Shown here: positions 45,382-58,268 of the stretch, piece by piece
How the letters are laid out: each line of letters begins with the position of its first letter
Position numbering within the stretch: the stretch's first letter is position 1
NCBI GenBank assembly: GCA_943735955.1
Contig: OX030958.1
Span: 9,913,126 to 9,977,125, forward strand
Direction of reading: 5' to 3'
DNA: 64,000 nt
Source: Piscicola geometra
Taxonomy: Eukaryota > Annelida > Clitellata > Hirudinida > Piscicolidae
Program-made: the position numbers and the translations under genes
The notes under the pieces: model-generated
Told to the model about the DNA's origin: nothing
The model's input: only the letters and a program-made list of their open reading frames with translations
Databases searched by the model: none

Positions 45382-45849
45382 AATTTCAATTCCGCAAGCA
45401 AAAGCAGACACCTATGCATTTAAAGTTTAATTTAAAGTTAAATTTTAAACTTTAAATTTTAAAGCGCCAAAAAGGATAAGTACCATAGATATCCTACAAA
45501 CAACAAGTATTATATACTATATCTATGGTAAGTACCATATACTTATAGTTATATACTATATATATAAATGAATAAATAAATAAATATATATATATATGGT
45601 AAGTACTAAGAAATGCCAAATATATTAACTTAAAGGTAATATGTAAGATTAAAATAAGTTTTATTTTCCAAACAAATAATTAACTTTATTTTTATTTCAA
45701 ATAATTTTCAATATTTGAAACAAACTAGCTTGTAAATTAAATTAAGTACTGTTTTTATTGGGTGAAATTTTGATGAAAAAAAAATATTGATTGAAAATTC
45801 AATATCATAATACTGAAAATAGCTTAAAATTTGTCAATTGATTCTTAAT
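45382..45849. other. upstream region of WSC/EGF gene
   Basis: AT-rich, with short TA-rich direct and inverted repeats around 45470-45605 (several ACTATATCTATGGTAAGTAC-like segments). The minus-strand promoter should be here; no definite TATA or initiator can be assigned. Confidence 0.4.
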
Positions 45850-46430
45850 TGAGAACATCAACTATCCCTTCCTCCTTTGCCTTCCCCGTCACCATTATCT
45901 CTAAACCCTTCATCTTCTATACGTAGCCTTGGGTTTATCTTCGATTTTAACCTGTCTTTGGCTCCTCAAATTCTATCTGTTTTTAAATTTTGTTATTTCC
46001 ACATTCGTCGTATTAAACAGCTTCTTCCTTTTCTTGACGATCCCTCTTTGCAGCTCCTTGTATCTTCTCTCCAGGATTTATTATTGCAACTCTCTTTACT
46101 ATGGCCTCTCTCATAAGCGGCGATCCTGGGGTTCTGTGGTCCGGTTCTAGGATAAAAAGTCTTCCGGATAAAAAGTGTTGTATCTTCTCTAGTTCTCTGC
46201 AGGATTGATTATTGCAACTCTCTTTACAATGGCCTCCCTGATACTACTTTAGCTCTTCTGAATAAAGTCTTCAATCGTGCTGCTCGTATCGTTGATCGAG
46301 CTCCTAAATTTTTTCATATTTAGCTAAATCACTCATAGCTTCACGTACTGGCTTGAACACGTATTCGTTCAGAACGTAAGATCTAGGCGCTTTTGTCACT
46401 TCGTAAGGGCGGTATAAAAATAATTAGTAA
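45850..46430 (+). mobile_element. degenerate LINE 3' fragment, internally rearranged
   Basis: The plus-strand frame at 45877-46116 contains SLNPSSSIRSLGFIF, FHIRRIKQLLPFLDDP and LQLLVSSL. These match the better LINE copy at 53055-54031 almost residue for residue. The match then breaks: 46075-46260 repeats the region ending in GGATT(G)ATTATTGCAACTC twice around a short unrelated insert. The copy ends near 46424 in CTTTTGTCACTTCGTAAGGG, corresponding to the LINE 3' end at 52995-53045 on the other strand. It is a dead copy. Confidence 0.8.
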
Positions 46431-47268
46431 TCGATTAACAAAAAACATTTCAGCTGTTTTATGTTTTCATTATAAGATTCAGGTACCCAAAATAAGATGC
46501 AGATACTCGTTTAACGGTTCGGGTACCAGAGACCTCGTTGGAATGCATTCAGAACATTTATTGAAAACATTTTGTTTGTTTTTATTTTGCTTTTTTTGAC
46601 AAAGTAAGAAAGTTGTCTTTTTAATGAAATATAAAGTTGTGAAACTGTAACAATTATGTATGGACTTTGTAAAAATTATTGTTTAGAGGTCCTAACTGGG
46701 ACAAAGGGCGAGACTTCAGTTATTAATTGGTGAGCATACGTAGTTGAAAAGCCCTAGACGACAATTTATTTAACATTATAAATAACAACTTATAATTATT
46801 TTCTTAAAACTAAAATAGTGTTTTTTTTCCAAATAATATTTTTATTAGTAGAAATTTATTTGATTGATTGAATTAATACTATTATATATATATAAAAAAG
46901 TTAGCGAGATAAATGAAAAAGTTTAAAAAAAGGTTTCAAAATTTATAAATAGTATTTAAATGAACATGGAGAAAAGTAAATTTCCATCACATGCACTAAA
47001 GTTACGAATTCTTTTTATAAGGTCGTCCTGACATTCCTTCATGCGCCAATTTTGATTTCTAGTTTCATCCTCAAGTAATGAATTTTAAAAAAGTTCATCT
47101 TTGAATAGTCATTAAAGATTTTTTTGCATGATACTAAGTGACTTAATAACTAATTCAATAGCTAATCAACTTCAATCAATGCCCATTAATTATCATTTAA
47201 ATTAATATTTAATTATTCAAAAATCACTTTGAAATTTCAAAGGAAAATTAGTTTAACTCATTGGAGTG
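46431..47268. other. PEPCK upstream region
   Basis: AT-rich, no coding signal. It would contain the PEPCK promoter or an unseen 5' non-coding exon. Confidence 0.5.
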
Positions 47269-50200
47269 ATGCCGAAGCAAAAGAGTGCCCTTGCAAGCTT
47301 GAAGGCTGAGGACAGCAGCAGGACGAGGATGACGTCGATGATGGACCAGAAGGAGATCGTCAAGCAAGTGAACGAGATCCAGGTGCCCTCCCTGGGAGTG
47401 GTCAAAGTGCCTGTCGTCAAAGGCTTTATTCTGGAACTGCCCATTAAAGTGCAGGAGTACATTGCTGAATATGTGAGTGCTTTTTGTTATATAAATTATA
47501 AGAAAATTATTTAAAAAGAGGAATTAGTTTGAATAAGTGACTTGATGTCTAAAAGTATGTGCAGCCAGTGAAAAGTACTGTTATGATTATCTAGGCAGAC
47601 TTTATATCTTCTTTTGTTGAAAATGTGCTATGAGATAAAAAAAAATTTTAATACTGAAAAGTGAAGAATAAAAATCATAGGAAAGTTTTTTCCTAAAGTT
47701 TGATGAACAGTTTTTTACCAGTGTATTTTTACTGAAGTTTTTAAACAATTAATTTATTGACTATTTGAGAATTTTTGAAGCATTTTCAGTATGTTTAAAA
47801 AAATGTTAATGACCTTTTTTTTATCATTGCTCTTGCACAGTGCTAGCACTAATTTTTTTTCTTTCTTTTTTCAAATTTCAAAATTATGTGTTTGTTTTTT
47901 AAGAATTATATTCGATTCAATTTTTAAAAATTGTTATTCTACATTAATTTTAAAGTTAAAAGATACATTTATTCAAAAGATACAATCAATAAATTGGTTT
48001 ACCTTAAAGATACAGTTGTAGCTTTTACATCACTATTGATCCAATAAATTAAGCAATCTGCCTACATAATTCAACAATCGATAAAAATTTTATTCCATAA
48101 AACAAAAGGCCTTCTAATTTTAACCATAATTCACTTAAAACTTTTAAATACCACACTCACATTTCTCCTCCTCCCATCTCCCCCCCATACAGGTGAACAT
48201 ATGCCAGCCGAAGGGGGTGCACATCGTGGACGGATCAGAGGATGAGCAGAAGGAGATCACTGACAAGCTGGTCGAGCGAGGCCTCCTCATCAAGCTGGAT
48301 GGCATGCAGAACTGCTACGCCTGTCGCACCGACCCGAACGACGTGGCCAGGGTCGAAAGCAAGACGTACATCATCACGAAGAGACGTGGTGAGGCAGTTC
48401 CAGTCAGCAAGCGAGGCGAGGGTGTTGAAGACGAAGAGAGCATCCCGCACGGAACGATGGGAAGGTGGATGAGCGAAGAAAAGGCGAGCGAAGAGTTGTC
48501 TTCCCGTCTGCCTGGCAGCATGAAGGGCAGGGTGATGTACGTGATTCCCTTCAGCATGGGTCCGGTGGGAGGCGCCTCGTCAAAGTGCGGAGTGCAACTT
48601 ACCGACTTCAACTACGTCATCCTCTCTATGCGCATCATGACGCGGGTGACGCCTGACGTGTGGGACGTGATCGATGGCCATCCCAAGCAGGAGTTTGTGC
48701 AGTGCATCCACACCATCGGAGCGCCCAGGCCTGTCGTTAGGAAGGTCTGTGCTGTTCTTGTGCTGCTCTGGTAATGTTTAATTTAATGATAGTTCATTCT
48801 ATTTCCACATTATTTGATATACGAATGAACACACACACACACCCACACACACACAGCCACGCACGCACGCACACACACACAAATAAATGAAATCATCATT
48901 GATTACACTTTAAACTCCAACAAATCCCCCTCCCCCCATCCTCCCTCCAGATAGTAAACCACTGGCCTGACGACGCAGACCACATCTTGATCCTGCACTT
49001 CCCACTTCAGCGCAGGGTCATCTCCTACGGCAGTGGTTATGGCGGCAATTCACTGCTCGGCAAAAAGTGTTTCGCCCTTCGCATCGCCTCTTGCATGGCT
49101 CGAGACGAGGGCTGGTTGGCTGAACACATGCTCATCATGGGAGTGACCAGTCCCGAGGGAGAGGAAAAGTTCTTTGCGGCTGCTTTCCCTTCGGCGTGTG
49201 GCAAGACCAATTTGGCGATGATGACTCCTTCCCTGCCTGGCTGGAAGGTTGCTTGCTGGGTGCTCTTGTGGCATTTAAAGTTTTTTTACCCTACATTGTT
49301 GTTGTTTCAGAATGCTTGGATTTTGACTCCATTTTAAGATACAGTTTCGAAACCGTTTTTTAAAGTTTGTTTGAAGAACTTCAATAATTGACTGAGCGCA
49401 GGTGAGGGTGGTTGGCGACGACATCGCTTGGATGCGCTTCGACAAGGATGGCGTTCTGAGGGCAATCAACCCCGAGAACGGATTCTTTGGTGTGGCGCCG
49501 GGCACGAACTGGAAGACCAATCCTATCGCCATGGAGACCTCGCAGAAGAACACTATCTTCACGAACGTCGCAGTCACCGACGATGGCAAGGTCTTTTGGG
49601 AGGGGATGGAGAAGGAGGTGGATCCTGACTTGACCGTCACCACGTGGACTGGTAAAAAGTGGAAGTTGGGTGACCCTGGCAAGGCAGCCCACCCCAATTC
49701 GAGGTTCTGCGTGCCTGCAGGCCAGTGCCCCACCATCCACCCTCTCTGGGAGAGTTCCGAAGGGGTGCCCATATCAGGCATCATCTTTGGCGGCAGGAGG
49801 CCCCGTGGAGTTCCCTTGGTGTTTGAGGCGTTCGACTGGAAGCATGGAGTGATGCTGGGAGCAGCCCTCAAGTCGGAGGCGACAGCAGCAGCCGAACACA
49901 AGGGCTCTGGCGTGATGCACGACCCCATGGCTATGAGACCTTTCTTCGGATACAACTTTGGGAGGTTCCTGATACGCTCTCTTTTGTACACATCAACTCA
50001 TTTATGGTATTTTTCTTTCCATCTCACAGCCTCCATCACACACCACCACTCATCTCAGGTACCTGGAACATTGGCTTTCCATGGAAACTCCGGAGAAGAA
50101 ACTGCCCAAAATTTTCCACGTCAACTGGTTTCGGTTGCATCCAAGCACTGGCGCCTTTTTGTGGCCTGGCTTCGGTGAAAACATCCGTGTGGTCGAGTGG

Positions 50201-50607
50201 ATGCTGAAGAGAATCAACGGGGTAGAGGGCGTTGCGCAAGAGTCGCCCATCGGATACCTGCCCACCAAAGGTCGGTCGAAGTGCTTTTGACTTTCATTCA
50301 TAAATGTCTTTAGCGAGTTTTGACTGTTTATTTTCATGATTAAAATATAACTAATGTAGCAACAAATAATCCACAACAACAACGAATATTACCACCACCA
50401 ACAACAAAAACCGGCAACACAGGCTCGATGGACATGACGGGTCTTGAGGCGACCAACTGGGACGAATTGTTCTCGGTACCGAAGGATTACTGGCTGGCAG
50501 ACGTTCAGGAGACGAGGGAGTTCTTCGAGACCGAAGTCGGTTCGGACATGCCCGATGCCGTTCTGCACGAGTTGCAGAAGACGAAGGAAAGGATCGAGAA
50601 AGCTTGA
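47269..50607 (+). CDS. PCK: phosphoenolpyruvate carboxykinase (GTP), complete
   Basis: Converts oxaloacetate and GTP to PEP, CO2 and GDP. Exons: 47269-47472, 48193-48744, 48951-49247, 49402-49964, 50059-50270, 50423-50607 (TGA); phases agree, 670 residues. Diagnostic segments: [71 protein letters not shown] (GTP P-loop with the hyper-reactive Cys, about residue 335), [10 protein letters not shown] (kinase-2 Asp pair), [69 protein letters not shown]. Conservation across the whole length shows a functional enzyme. The N-terminus is roughly 30-45 residues longer than cytosolic vertebrate PEPCK and holds several Lys/Arg/Ser, so cytosolic or mitochondrial location is undecided. Third positions are strongly GC-rich. 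A possible poly(A) signal AATAAA lies at 51118-51123. Confidence 0.97.
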
Positions 50608-52985
50608 GTGCTTGTGCTGGTCACATAGAAAGTTTGAGGGGCTCACACAGTGTGTCTATTTTGTGCTAGGTTATATGCGATGGTTTCTTATGGTTGTTAT
50701 TAGTCAGGTGTTCATTGTTAAAATCGCCGTTTTGTTTTTGGGGTTTTATTATTAGTCATGATACTTGTGTATATGTCTTTGTTAAGGCTCTTGTTAACCA
50801 GCGTTTTGGAGGAAATGTTTTTTTTTTTGCACTCTACATAAACTTTCCGCATATCCCACATACCCACCTTTATATTCCTATTTCCCCTCTTTGTTGGTGC
50901 AATAATGCTGGACATATCCAGGCCTGTTCTTGATCTGAACACAGCGTTCTGAACTCCCTTACTATAATCATTCTGATAATTATCATTCTCCCTTTTTGAG
51001 TCCTCTTCCATCCATCTCCCATCGAACTCTTTTCCATGTCGGCAACTGCCACAATCTCGGTGCTGAAAGGCTTAGAAGTATTTTCAACGCCTTTACGCCT
51101 TTTTTATTATTAGTATCAATAAATATCCTATATTTGTCTGAGAATATAAACTTTAAAAAAGCAATACTTTTTATATCAACTCAATCCATTTAAATTATTT
51201 TGATGCAATATATATTAATGATGTGTATTTTTATGTTTTATTATCTTTATATTTTTAATTATTCTCTACTTATTATTCACGTAAATATATCCTATTTTGG
51301 AATTAATTGAAACTTTTTCTAGTATTCCAAGTAGCTAATTATACGTGATCCTTAATTAATTCTTGTTCATCTACAACTTGATGGTAAAAATGGATTAGTA
51401 GATAGATTATATTTGCCTTCAAGGCAATAATCAATAAGTATCATTACCAGAGCTCATCCGATTACTCGCTTTTTATTCACTTCAATATCGAATATTCGAA
51501 TTTGTAAGAGTTTGCTATTCGACCCAAGATTTTCAACGGATACAAACGGTTAATGTGACCTCTGCTCGAATTAAATGATTAATTTATCCGATTATTCCAA
51601 AATAATTTATTTTGTAACACAATTTATTTATTTTATTTTTTTAAATTCTGTGCCAAAAGCTTTAGAAACAAAGTTCCATGTAAAGTTACTATTATAAAGT
51701 TATTGAGATCTGTTTAATACACTAAACTATTCCTAATCCGACTAATATTTATTCTTTTTTCTCGCCTTTGATCGAATAATAAAATCAGGTATTTGATATC
51801 GCTCTTATTATTATTATTTTATTTATAGTTAAATATTTTTTAACTTTTATAAAAGTATAACCACAATTTTTTTATACTTTATTAACGTAAACTTCATTGG
51901 CTCATTTATTTGGAATATCGATGAAAATGGTGTTTATGCAAGCTCAACTTGAATCTATATTTTTGTGAAATCAGTTATTATTTTCATATTTAGAAAAAAA
52001 ATTTTATTCGAATAATTGAATAACCAAAAATGAATATTCATAAATATATCTTAATTTTACTGTTTTCAAAACATTCAGCTAAAAAAATTCCTATTGTGTT
52101 AGAGACTCATCTTGACTTATTCTAAAATAGACTGCGAGTCTTATATTTGTATATGGAAAAACATTTCTGGATGATCTGTGAACATTTACCATTTTTTTGA
52201 CTAACATAAATTTCCTAAATTGTTTGCAGCACCTTGAAAATGCAATGTTAGACACCGTCAATGTGTGAAGATGTTAAGGCATTTAATTGGGTATGTCAGT
52301 GTATTCAAGTATCACACTGTAGACTAGCTATTATTTGAAAAATGAGTAATATTATCATTCATTAACTATGAACATAAATATTCTTTTTTGATAGTTCTTT
52401 AAATGATTAGTAAATTATTTTGGAAGCTCTGGTATTTCGATGATTAATTACTTACTCCTTTCAAGTGCCTTCATGCCACTATGAAACATTAAAGAGAATA
52501 TATGATGGTAGTGTGCCGCATTTGTGCCCTTCCGCCCCTCACTGAACAAATCTCTTTCTCGCTCACACTAACTACATGCTCATAGTGCATTTACGAGTTG
52601 TCACAAGAGACCACTGTAGATTGTCGCCACGACGTAAACCAGCATTGCTCCATCCAACCTTCTATTTTACACTCTTCCCCTTGGAAGATTTGATCGCTTT
52701 CATTATCTTTTACAAATTTTGGAATCTGATTTACAACCTAAAAAAATCGTAGAACTGGTTTTCATATATGAAAAAAACTTTCATACTTTCGTATAATTTT
52801 GTATTATCTTTTATTTAACTTTTAAGAATGAAAAATTAACAACTTTTTTATTTTAAATTCATTCCGAGTATCGAATAACTCTCATGCTTTTTTAGTCGTA
52901 GTTATTAAAATATTTAAATAACTAGGACTTTGGAATAATCTTTGGGAGTCTTGACTCCATTTCTAAAATATAGAGAAAAATCACT
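50608..52985. other. PEPCK 3' region and intergenic DNA
   Basis: AT-rich. The first ~520 bp may be PEPCK 3' UTR up to AATAAA at 51118-51123. No further gene is seen. Confidence 0.6.
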
Positions 52986-54031
52986 CTATGAAATCAATCA
53001 ATCACTAATAATTTGTATAGCGCCCTTTACTAAGTGAACAAAAGCGCTCAGCCATCACGTCCCAAACAAGTACGTCTTCAGGCCTCGACGGAAAGTTATG
53101 AGTGACTTAGTTGAAGTTAAAGAAGAAGGTAAAGAATTCCATAAAAGAGGACCGCAGTAAGAAAAAGAACGTTTAGCAAAAGAGTGTTTAACTGGAAAAC
53201 GAAAAGAACGATTAAAGGTGGATGATCTTAGACCAGATTTAGGGGGTTGTTTAATTAGATTTTTAAGATAGATTGGAGCATTACAGTTATGAATTTTAAA
53301 CATATTTAGGCATATTTTAAAAGTCACTCTAGATCTCAAAGGTAGCCAATGTAACAAACGAAGATAAGGAGAAATGTGAGAAAACTTAGGAGCACGAGCA
53401 ACAAGACGAGCATCACAATTGAAGGTTTTATTTAGAGGAGCCAAAGTAGTATTAGGGAGACCATAGTAAAGAGAGTTGCAATAATCAATCCTGGACAGAA
53501 CTAGAGAAGATACAAGAAGTTGTAGGGTAGGATCATCGAGAAAAGGAAGAAGCTGTTTAATACGACGAATGTGGAAGTAACAAGATTTAGAGACAGATAG
53601 AATTTGAGGAGCTAAAGACAAGTTAGAATAAAAAATAAAACCAAGGCTACGAATAGAAGATGAAGGGTTTAGAGAGAGTGAAGAGGGGGGAGGCAAAACT
53701 AAGGAAGGAAGAGATAGTAAAGACTTTGATTTTTTATTTAAATATATGAGTTCAAATTTGTCCGGATTAAGTTTGAGAAACATAGAAGAAGCCCAAGAGA
53801 TTATAGATTGAAGACAGAGAGTTATTTTATCAACAGTAAGGTCAGAGAAGAGTCAGTAAAAGATGTATAAATATAGGAGTCGTCAGCAAAAATTTGACTG
53901 TTTAGAGAAGATGACGAAATAATATTAGGTAGTTCCGAGGTATAAAGAATAAAAAGTAAGGGACCAAGAATTGAGCCCTGTGGAACACCATAAGATAAAG
54001 AAACAGAAGAAGAACGAGAGGATTTAAGCAT
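52986..54031 (-). mobile_element. 5'-truncated non-LTR retrotransposon (CR1/L2/jockey-like)
   Basis: A minus-strand reverse transcriptase fragment starts at 54031 with the RT core (YGVPQGSILGPLLFILY, then QIFADDSYIY, the xADD catalytic motif). A single frameshift near 53800 separates it from the frame at 53783-53055. That frame carries the post-RT region typical of this group (LKLNPDKFELIYLN, SRIDYCNSLYYGLP, RLLHWLPLRSRV, LLWNSLPSSL). The 3' end (52989-53045) has the tail TTTGTATAGCGCCCTTTACT (plus-strand order), next to a short ATCA repeat typical of CR1/L2 ends. There is no endonuclease domain and no complete frame, so it is inactive. Confidence 0.9.
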
Positions 54032-57000
54032 GAAATAATAAAACTTAGCATTTTATTTGATATTTTTTTGTATCTGAATTAAATATTTACCAAATATCTC
54101 ATTTTTATGTTCAACAGTAGACAAATAATGAGCCTAAAATATGAATAGGAAAAGTTATTAACCTTACTTTACTTTTACACGTTTAAATAAATACCTTATA
54201 AATCGTGTTTTGTATCGTACGACTTGGTACGAGTGTCGCATGCTGCAATACCAACCCAAAATTTCCAAATAAACCATAAGATCAACTATAAATACTTAGA
54301 ATTGTTTCCACTTCACATTTAAATTTACATTTCAACCCTTCCCGGTGATTCAGAAAGAAAGTAAGCACTACTTTTATTCAATGGTGGTGTCTAGCATTTA
54401 ATTATTAAATTTTAATATTACTTTTACTTGGAATCATATTCATAAATTTGGATTTATTTTTCCAATTACAATATTTTGTTAAACTTTTTTATTGGTATTC
54501 AAATTTTGGAAAATATTTGAAATATTAAAATTATTTTCAAATGATTAATAAAAATTCTATACACACATATATATAGCTTTTTAATTATATATATGTTTGT
54601 ACACTTTGATAATTATTTTACTTTAAATGGGGTTTCTAGATTATGTAATTATTTTGCAAATTATGTAATTTTATAAGTAACTTAATAACTAAATATCTTG
54701 CAATAGAGCAGATTATGAACTTCACTTTAACTTTCAAAAAATAATTGTGGTTTTTTAATCAAATGAGATTTTTTCAGAATCTTGCTCACAGTTGAATTTG
54801 TTATAATTGTATCACTTTAGACCATGAAATCGATCAGAAATTTATTTAAATATTTTTTATATCTTTAAAAAGAAAAAGAAACTAAATTGTTCAAAGTTTA
54901 AAATCTAACTTTCTATATAAGATTATCTTTATCTAGACAATCTAGTTGATTACCAACCCATCTGGCAAGTTTGGATAACTCACAGATCAAATATAAGTTA
55001 ATTATATTAAAACAATTTTAAAAAATCATTTAATTAAAAGTATTTGAGAAAATGTATTTATCATTTATTTTAGTCACTAAAATTTCTAAAATTTAGTGTT
55101 ATTATTGTTTTTTAAAAAATTTATTTAATGTAAAAATTTGTCAAAAGATACGTTTTGATCAATAGGCATTTTGATTGAATGGCATTTTGAAGGTTTACTA
55201 TTGTACAAGTATCCACCCAAAATTTTTGGGAAATCAAGATCAAATAATATAATTTATACTTACATTTAAATTAAAAGAATAGTTTTTCATAATAATTTTC
55301 AATATCATATTATATTAAGTAATTTTAAATTTACTTTTAATAATATTATTAAATGATTTCACACACATAAATAATTATTAAGGTTAGTTTGCTAATAATA
55401 AATATTATAGTCTTTTGCATGAAAACTAAAAAATAATTGTCAAAGAAATCATAGAGAAGGTGCCTTTTGCAAGGTGCTAATCATGCCTTTACAAAATTAC
55501 CACCCTCTTTCAGATTTATCCAAGCTATAAAAAATGTTTTTTTCTTCAGTGTTTTTTAAAACTATCTTTGAATTTTTTTCAAAAAATAAAATATTTATAA
55601 AAAAAGTTAAATGTCGTTTTTTTATTTTCCTTATAAAAAGATACAATATTTTCAATGGTTAAGAAATTGCCTTAGTAAGTGACTGTACTAAGGCTATTAA
55701 TTTTTCATTAATTGAGTTTACAATTAATTCAAGCATTTTATTATGTCTCATCTATTATGCTCACGGGTCAAATATTTCTATTTACTAAATGCAAATATTT
55801 GTATTATTTTAGGTCGTTTCCAAAACTCTTTTGTTCCTAAAGAAATCCTTGTTCACAGCTAAACAAAACTAAATTGTTTATCCTATGAATAATTTAAAGG
55901 TTCTTTCTGAAAAGACATCAACCACTAAATATACGCCCGTCACTCAAATCCTTAAAAACGAATAAGCGATTTTAAATTTTATTTATATTTCTAAAAACGT
56001 GAAACTAAGCATCGCATACGATCTTATTGACGTCTTCTTTCCATGAACGAGAATCGAGTGCGTTAAAATGCATTTTAAATTAAAATCTATGGTTTTATTC
56101 TCATGCTATATTTTCTTTTTAATGTTCTTCGTTTGTGTGTTCGTTTAGTTCAAACAGGCGAAAATGGCCTCAGGAATATTTTCACGTAGCATTTGGTGGT
56201 TGAAACTATCTCCAAAAAAACAATTTAAACTTTTTTTAAAAATGTATTTAATTCTTTTTCTTATCTTCTTGGTATCAAATCAATAATGAGAATGCTTGTT
56301 TTGCATGGACTCCAGGAGATTTCCCTGGAGACGAATCGTTTTTCGCTTCTTTTTGCTTGAATGTGGTTTGCAAATGACTTCTATTTTCAGTTTAATCTTT
56401 AAAAACTTACTTATCACTTTTATTTAAACTTTAAATTCAAAGAATACTTTTTTTAATATGTTAGCAGAAATTCTTTTTTTATTCAAACCGTTGATACTCA
56501 ATTATAAAATAAGAATAAAATCATAAACTAAAACTATTTGAAACACGCAAACTTATACTGTATTGATAATACAATACGATAACTCCCTTCCTATCCTGCA
56601 CCATAAATTAATAAAAATTGGAGTTAATCAGAGTTAATATGTGCTTTCCCACTTCACACCGCTGTCAAGCTATTTATTCGTTCATCCTTCTCAGAGCCTA
56701 TTGCAAATATACTTCTGCTTCAAAAGAATTAAAAAAAATTGTATTATAGAATTATATTTGTCGGTTGCTAAATGATACAAGTAATTTAGAAAATGTGAGT
56801 GCTTTTAAAGTACTCAAGCACCAATAAACTATATAGGTCAAGTAGTAAATATTTTAATGTATTTTTATCTATCTCTTATTTATCTACATTGGGCCTTCTG
56901 GGCACACTCATGAGATCTATTTCTTCATGTATTTACTCTAAGTATTCGACTTCAAAATTTTTTTAGAGCATTTATATAAAAAAATACAAAACCATATCAA

Positions 57001-57489
57001 ATATTTAAAAAAAGTATAAAAAAACTTTTTAAAGAGATAAATCAACAATTCAAAAAATTAAAACTAACAAGCCAATTTTTATTTTAATTTTTGAAATTCC
57101 TAAAAATTTAAAGAGGGAAAATAAGAGGCAAAAGGTGCGGCCTATACATCGTCTTTTCTCTACATGCACAATATGCAAAGCGACATTTTTGTGCTGGTAA
57201 TTGTTCAGCAATGAACTTTCGTAATATTAATTGTTAAAATAAAATTCCATCGTAATTTGCTATGTCAATTGTAGTTTTACAAATTTTTTTTCAGCTCATA
57301 TATATACCTAACGCATGGACTATATTAGGAAGTCCATACCTGATGTACAAAATATCTAGATAGTGAGTGTAGAGGGATGTGTAGTAGTGGTGGCAGGCAG
57401 ACTGACCACACTTGAATTGTATGCCTGTTTGCGTTTGTACATTCATGCTTCAGTGGAAGTGCTTGTCAAAAATCAATATCATACATCTC

Positions 57490-57582
<93 letters not shown>

Positions 57583-57584
57583 GT

Positions 57585-57671
<87 letters not shown>

Positions 57672-58268
57672 TACGCGTTAAGGTTCACGACTTGACCACA
57701 CAAATATAATTTGATTCAAGCATTTTATCACCTATAATAAAAGCATAGGCAACTTTCCGCGGGGTTGATCAAAATGTCCAGGAATGCGGAATATTGAGCG
57801 AGGCGGTCGATAATAAAATCAATTATTGATCGTTTTCTTGAACGTGCACGGTTCTTTTGTGCACGGTTGAAATACAGAAGAGAAATGTTTGAAGACTACA
57901 TTTTAAAATGCGAGAGCGTCGCTTCCCTTGAAGTGCTTTAAAGCAATTGGAACTAGAGACTTCAGAACTAAAAGGTTTAGGACTAGAGTGTTTATAGTTA
58001 GTTTTGATTAGAAGATTGAAAATGTCTTGGAGGTAAACTCGTATAATAGAAAAAACGAGATATTTTTTTCTCACAGAATAATTTTTTCGTACTTTGAGTC
58101 AGATCTTTACAGTCATAGACACATTAAAATGAAAATTCCAAACACTCATTCATTTTGTTCAACCATTCTATCATTCCATCCGTTCCACAACTCCATCTAT
58201 CCATTCCACAACCCCATCCATCCATTCCATCAAGCCATCCATCCAATCCATCAACCCACATCACCCAG
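54032..58268. other. intergenic, AT-rich, upstream of AACS
   Basis: About 4.2 kb with no exon I can support. It includes the (TG)n tract at 57490-57668. A splice-acceptor-like CACCCAG directly before the AACS ATG suggests a 5' non-coding exon somewhere in this interval. Confidence 0.55.
57490..57668. repeat. (TG)n microsatellite
   Basis: About 180 bp of TG with one TATGTGGG interruption near 57580. Confidence 0.97.
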
